Shown here: piece after piece, positions 23,403-26,594 of the stretch | Layout: every line of letters starts with the position of its first letter | Numbering within the stretch: position 1 is the stretch's first letter | Assembly: GCA_964493945.1 (NCBI GenBank) | Contig: CAZBQG010000022.1 | Span: forward strand, 1 to 26,594 | DNA from: CAZBQG01 sp964493945 | GTDB lineage: Bacteria > Pseudomonadota > Alphaproteobacteria > Rhodospirillales > UBA2165 | Length of the DNA: 26,594 bases | Reading direction: 5' to 3' | The notes under the pieces: generated by a model | Seen by the model: only the letters and a program-made list of their open reading frames with translations | Database searches by the model: none | What the model was told of the DNA's origin: nothing | Position numbers and translations under genes: made by a program

Positions 23403-25040
23403 ATGACCGAAATGACAACCGGCGCTGCCATCGTCGAAAGCCTGATCGCTCACGGCGTAGACACCATATTCGGGTTGCCGGGTGCCCAGACCTATGGGCT
23501 GATGGATGCCTTGCATGGCGCCAAAGACCGCATCCGGTTCATCAGCGTGCGCCACGAACAGGCGGCGGCCTATATGGCTTTTGGTTATGCAAGGTCAACG
23601 GGGCGGGTGGGCGCCTTCACCGTGGTCCCCGGGCCGGGTATTTTGAACACCATGGCCGCCCTTTGCACCGCCGTCGGATGCAATGTGCCGGTGTTGGGCA
23701 TTACCGGCCAGGTGCCCAGAGATTTCCTGGGCAAAGGACGGGGCCATCTGCATGAACTGCCCGACCAGTTGGCGACACTCAATAGCCTGGTGAAATGGGC
23801 GGCGCGTATCACGGCGCCAGGCGATGCGCCGGAACTGGTGGGTGAAGCCTTCCGCCAGATGCTTTCGGGGCGCCCGGGACCGACGGTCCTGGAATCACCC
23901 CGGGACGTAATGAGTCAGGTTGGCGAGGTGAGTTTTCCAGCCGTTTCCCTGCCCGGTCCGCCACCGGTCCAAAATTCCGACATCGAGGCCGCAGCCGCTC
24001 TCATTCGGGCCAGCGAGCGGCCCATGATCTATGTGGGTGGTGGCGCGCTGGACGCATCGGCGGAAATCACCCAACTGGCCGAATGTCTTCAGGCGCCGGT
24101 ATCCGCATTCCGCGCCGGGCGGGGCGTGGTCAGTGACGATCACCCGCTGGGTTTTTCCCTGCCCGCCGCCCACGAGCTATGGGATGAAACAGATTTGCTG
24201 ATCGGCATCGGCACGCGCCTGGAAGGTCCCTATATGCGCTGGAACCAGATGCGCTGGATGGACAAGCCGGCGGAGCCCAAACTCATCCGCATCGATATCG
24301 ACCCAAAGGAAATGGGCCGCTTCCGCCCGGATGTGCCCGTGGTGGGTGATGCCAGGGTCTGCACCGAAGCCTTGAATCTGGCCTTGCGCGGCCATGAAGG
24401 GGCGGAGCGATCGGAAAAGCTGGCCGCCATCAAGGCTAAAACCCTGGCCGCTTTCGAAGATATCCAGCCCCAGATGGCCTATCTGAAAACCATCCGCGAT
24501 GTCCTCCCCGATGATGGCTTCTTCGTCGAGGAATTGTGCCAGGTGGGGTTCGCGTCCAATTATGCCTTTCCCGTCCTGGCGCCGCGTACTTACGTCACCT
24601 GTGGCTATCAGGGGACGCTGGGCTTCGGGTTCCAGACCGGCCTCGGCGTCAAGACCGCAAACCCGGGCCGGGCCGTGGTCTCGGTCACCGGCGATGGCGG
24701 GTTCATGTTCGGCTTGGCCGAACTGGCGACGGCTGCCCAATATGATATCGGGCTGGTTACCATTCTTTTCAACAATCAGGGTTTTGAGAATGTGCGCCGC
24801 GACCAACAGGTTCAGTTCGCCGGCCGCCAGATCGGCTCGGCTTTGACCAATCCGGATTTCATGACCCTGGCCAAGGGCTTCGGCCTTCGCGGCCTTAGTA
24901 CCGACAGCCCGGACGGGTTGGCTGCCGCCCTCAGAGAAGCGCTGGTAGCCGTTGGCCCGACGCTGATCGAGGTGAAGGTGGAACCTGGCGCTGAAGCCAC
25001 TCCCTGGGCGCTGATCCATCCCGCGCCGCTTGATCCCTAG
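23403..25040 (+). CDS. ThDP-dependent enzyme, acetolactate synthase-like
   Basis: 545-residue member of the acetolactate synthase/benzoylformate decarboxylase/glyoxylate carboligase superfamily. The N-terminal PYR domain has GVDTIFGLPGAQTYGLMDAL and the ThDP-activating Glu52 in VRHEQAAAYMA. VPGPGILNTMAAL is the usual FAD/PYR stretch. The middle TH3 domain holds MIYVGGGALDAS. The C-terminal PP domain has the ThDP motif GDGG (430-433) ... NN (457-458). The family spans many activities. No regulatory IlvN-type subunit follows, so a catabolic or carboligase role is more likely than branched-chain amino acid synthesis. It diverges from the CoxL-like gene with only 64 bp between starts. A strong AAGGAGG precedes ATG 23403. 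Whether it works with the E1 operon is unknown. Confidence 0.87.
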   Translation: MTEMTTGAAIVESLIAHGVDTIFGLPGAQTYGLMDALHGAKDRIRFISVRHEQAAAYMAFGYARSTGRVGAFTVVPGPGILNTMAALCTAVGCNVPVLGITGQVPRDFLGKGRGHLHELPDQLATLNSLVKWAARITAPGDAPELVGEAFRQMLSGRPGPTVLESPRDVMSQVGEVSFPAVSLPGPPPVQNSDIEAAAALIRASERPMIYVGGGALDASAEITQLAECLQAPVSAFRAGRGVVSDDHPLGFSLPAAHELWDETDLLIGIGTRLEGPYMRWNQMRWMDKPAEPKLIRIDIDPKEMGRFRPDVPVVGDARVCTEALNLALRGHEGAERSEKLAAIKAKTLAAFEDIQPQMAYLKTIRDVLPDDGFFVEELCQVGFASNYAFPVLAPRTYVTCGYQGTLGFGFQTGLGVKTANPGRAVVSVTGDGGFMFGLAELATAAQYDIGLVTILFNNQGFENVRRDQQVQFAGRQIGSALTNPDFMTLAKGFGLRGLSTDSPDGLAAALREALVAVGPTLIEVKVEPGAEATPWALIHPAPLDP

Positions 25041-25374
25041 GGTGATTTAATTCTTGGAACATTAGGTCTTGTACTAATAAACTGGCTCCACAAAGTGGCC
25101 TTACGGCCGCTTATGGATGATTAACTGCCTAATGAAGCAAGGTGCTATTTAGTCTGGGTCTAGCCGAGGGTGTTGAAGAACTCAGCCAAATCCGGACATT
25201 GAAAGCTCATAAATTTCATCACCATTTTGGTACGTAGATGCCGGCATATGGGAGCCATGCATTGCATTAGAGCAAACTTTGCAACATCCGAAACATCTTC
25301 CTTTTGATCCAAGTCAACGCCTAACTAAAGAGGATTGGACTATGGTTAACCCCGATTGGAAGGTCATATAGGAA
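25041..25374. other. Gene-poor stretch with possible decayed fragments
   Basis: No convincing intact gene lies between the ThDP enzyme and the PAS gene. It holds a small stem-loop (25093-25112). A plus-strand frame at 25163-25237 reads AEGVEELSQIRTLKAHKF, which recalls the AEGVE strand of EAL phosphodiesterases, and a second plus frame open from 25213 to TAG 25369 reads on from near its end. The opposite strand has an alternative frame ending LAEFFNTLG at 25160. None can be proved; the stretch probably contains degenerate coding sequence. Confidence 0.3.
25093..25112 (+). terminator. Stem-loop 52 bp after the ThDP enzyme gene
   Basis: AAGTGGCC and GGCCGCTT pair as an 8-bp stem (one G-U) around a TTAC tetraloop. 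No T-tract follows, so intrinsic termination is doubtful; it may instead stabilise the mRNA end. Confidence 0.25.
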
Positions 25375-26594
25375 ATGTCGGAAAAGCACATTGAAGCGTT
25401 GGATGCGGCGCTCGACGGGATCATCTTTTGGGATGCCGAGGATCGTTTTGTGCTTTGCAACAAGCGCTATGCCGAACTGCACTCCAGACCCGCGTCCATC
25501 CTGACCCTCGGCCGAGACTATGAAGATTTCATGCGCGAACTGCTGGACCTTGGCTATGCCGTCGAAGCCATAGGCTGCGAAGAGGCATGGCTGGCCAATC
25601 AACTGGACATGCATCGTCGAGAGTACTCAGATTTCCGGATCCGCCGGGGAGGCCAGTGGATCAACGTTCGCAACAAGCTTCTGCCTGACGGCGGCTCCAT
25701 CGCAGTGCATACTGACATCACAGAGCGCCACTTTGCCGAAGAAGCAATGCTCCAATCGGAAGAGAAATATCGCTCTTTGTTTGAGCATGCCAGAGATGCC
25801 ATCTTCATTATGGAACCGGACAGTTATCGTTTCCTCGGCGCCAACGACAAGGCGCTCGACTATCTGGGTTATTCCTTGGAGGAACTGCGACGTCTGACGC
25901 TATCGGATGTCAAACCGCCAGATTCAGAGAAGGAAATGGCCGAAGCCACCAATGTTAGGGAAAGGGACGGCTTTGCGATGTTCTCCACCATCCATGTTTG
26001 CAAGGATGGTTCTCAGTTGCCGGTGGAAGTCAACTCTCATACCGTGGAATATAACGGCCAGAGGGTTCTTCAGATGTTCATCCGCGACACCGCCGAGCGC
26101 AAACTGGCGGAGGAGAACCAGGCAAGGTTTATTCAAGCTTTGGACGAAGCCCCGGAAGGCATCGTCTTTTGGGACGCCGAGGACCGCTTCGTCATGACCA
26201 ACGAGCGGTTTCAGAAACTACAGCCGACATCATCCGACCTGTTACGCCCAGGTATGACATATAAGAAATTCGTTCGTGAACGCTTGAAAAGCGGTGAAAT
26301 AAATCAGGCGAAAGGGAAGGAGGATGAATGGGTCGAGCAGCGTATGAAGAACCATCAACAGAAGTTCCAGGATGCCGAAATTCAAAGGCACGGCAGGTGG
26401 CTTCATGTCCGCGAGAACAGGTTAGCGGACGGCAGCACCATCCAATTCTATGGTGACATCACCGAGAGGAAACAGGCGGAAGAGATGTTGAAAGAGACGC
26501 AAGCCCGACTCGAGGATGCCTTTAACAGTATTTCAGGAGGCGCTGGATTCTCAAATCAAGTGCAACACGTGAGGTTATGGAAGAAAGCTTCGGC
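25375..26594 (+). CDS. Multi-PAS sensor protein, 3' end beyond window
   Basis: The frame is open from ATG 25375 to the right edge (406 codons so far). It shows at least three PAS domains in a row and the start of a fourth: about residues 1-118 (DGIIFWDAEDRFVLCNKRY), 128-245 (KYRSLFEHARDAIFIME), 250-367 (EGIVFWDAEDRFVMTNERF) and from about 376. Domains end in the DITER-type motif (TDITER, GDITER; the second reads RDTAER). Domains one and three are close to each other (PAS_7-like) and domain two is a different type. No transmembrane segment or signal peptide is seen, so it is a cytoplasmic sensor. The output domain (histidine kinase, GGDEF or EAL) lies outside. The upstream ATG 25342 with a good ribosome-binding site is in frame but blocked by TAG 25369. 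Confidence 0.8.
   Translation, partial: MSEKHIEALDAALDGIIFWDAEDRFVLCNKRYAELHSRPASILTLGRDYEDFMRELLDLGYAVEAIGCEEAWLANQLDMHRREYSDFRIRRGGQWINVRNKLLPDGGSIAVHTDITERHFAEEAMLQSEEKYRSLFEHARDAIFIMEPDSYRFLGANDKALDYLGYSLEELRRLTLSDVKPPDSEKEMAEATNVRERDGFAMFSTIHVCKDGSQLPVEVNSHTVEYNGQRVLQMFIRDTAERKLAEENQARFIQALDEAPEGIVFWDAEDRFVMTNERFQKLQPTSSDLLRPGMTYKKFVRERLKSGEINQAKGKEDEWVEQRMKNHQQKFQDAEIQRHGRWLHVRENRLADGSTIQFYGDITERKQAEEMLKETQARLEDAFNSISGGAGFSNQVQHVRLWKKAS

Noticed and set aside
24177..25019. Minus-strand open frame of 280 codons opposite the ThDP enzyme
   Set aside because: It lies wholly antisense to a gene with intact catalytic motifs and resembles no family.

Overview
The window looks like a chromosomal stretch of a free-living, flagellated alphaproteobacterium, probably Rhodospirillales-like. 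This rests on the high-GC coding sequence by eye, the gene families present, and gene packing so tight that convergent genes share or abut stop codons. There are no tRNA, rRNA, CRISPR or intact mobile elements. Most genes are metabolic: flavoproteins, SDRs, thiamine-diphosphate (ThDP) enzymes, hydrolases and transporters.

Layout. 1-324: 3' remnant of a phosphoglycolate-phosphatase-like HAD gene. 321-1442 (-): an atypical flagellin. 1645-3304 (+): an SDR lacking the catalytic Tyr, then a stand-alone proline dehydrogenase. 3301-5055 (-): a HyuB-type hydantoinase/oxoprolinase subunit without HyuA. 5188-8006 (+): two translationally coupled FAD_binding_2 flavoproteins. 8007-9366 (-): an alpha/beta hydrolase followed by a GDSL esterase. 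9461-10684 (+) and 10662-11861 (-): two convergent MFS transporters. 11864-12770 (-): a sirtuin and a hemerythrin C-terminal remnant that sits directly before the second MFS gene. 12888-13271 (+): a RidA-family protein. 13272-13672: an AT-rich gene-free stretch with a perfect 24-bp palindrome and a 10-bp direct repeat. 13673-14311 (-): a cyclase/kynurenine-formamidase-like metalloenzyme.

14412-21028 (+) is the centrepiece, a compact collinear operon. In order it encodes an SLC13-type anion permease with two RCK-C domains, a 3-alpha-HSD-like SDR, E1-alpha and E1-beta of an acetoin/2-oxoacid-dehydrogenase-like enzyme, an 80-aa stand-alone lipoyl-domain protein, a VOC protein, a second VOC gene split by an in-frame TAA, and a glutathione transferase. 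No E2 acyltransferase or E3 is present. The set reads as an uptake, alcohol oxidation and thiamine-dependent C-C cleavage route for an unidentified carboxylated or keto compound. That reading is inference.

21030-23338 (-) is a molybdopterin-type CoxL/xanthine-dehydrogenase large-subunit gene with a one-base frameshift and no FeS or FAD subunit partners. It diverges from an acetolactate-synthase-like ThDP enzyme at 23403-25040 (+). After a 334-bp low-quality intergenic stretch, a multi-PAS sensor gene starts at 25375 and runs off the right edge.

Several genes show decay or base-level lesions: the HAD remnant, the hemerythrin remnant, the split VOC, the frameshifted CoxL, and an amber codon just before the PAS gene. 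Whether these are biological or assembly errors cannot be settled from the sequence alone.
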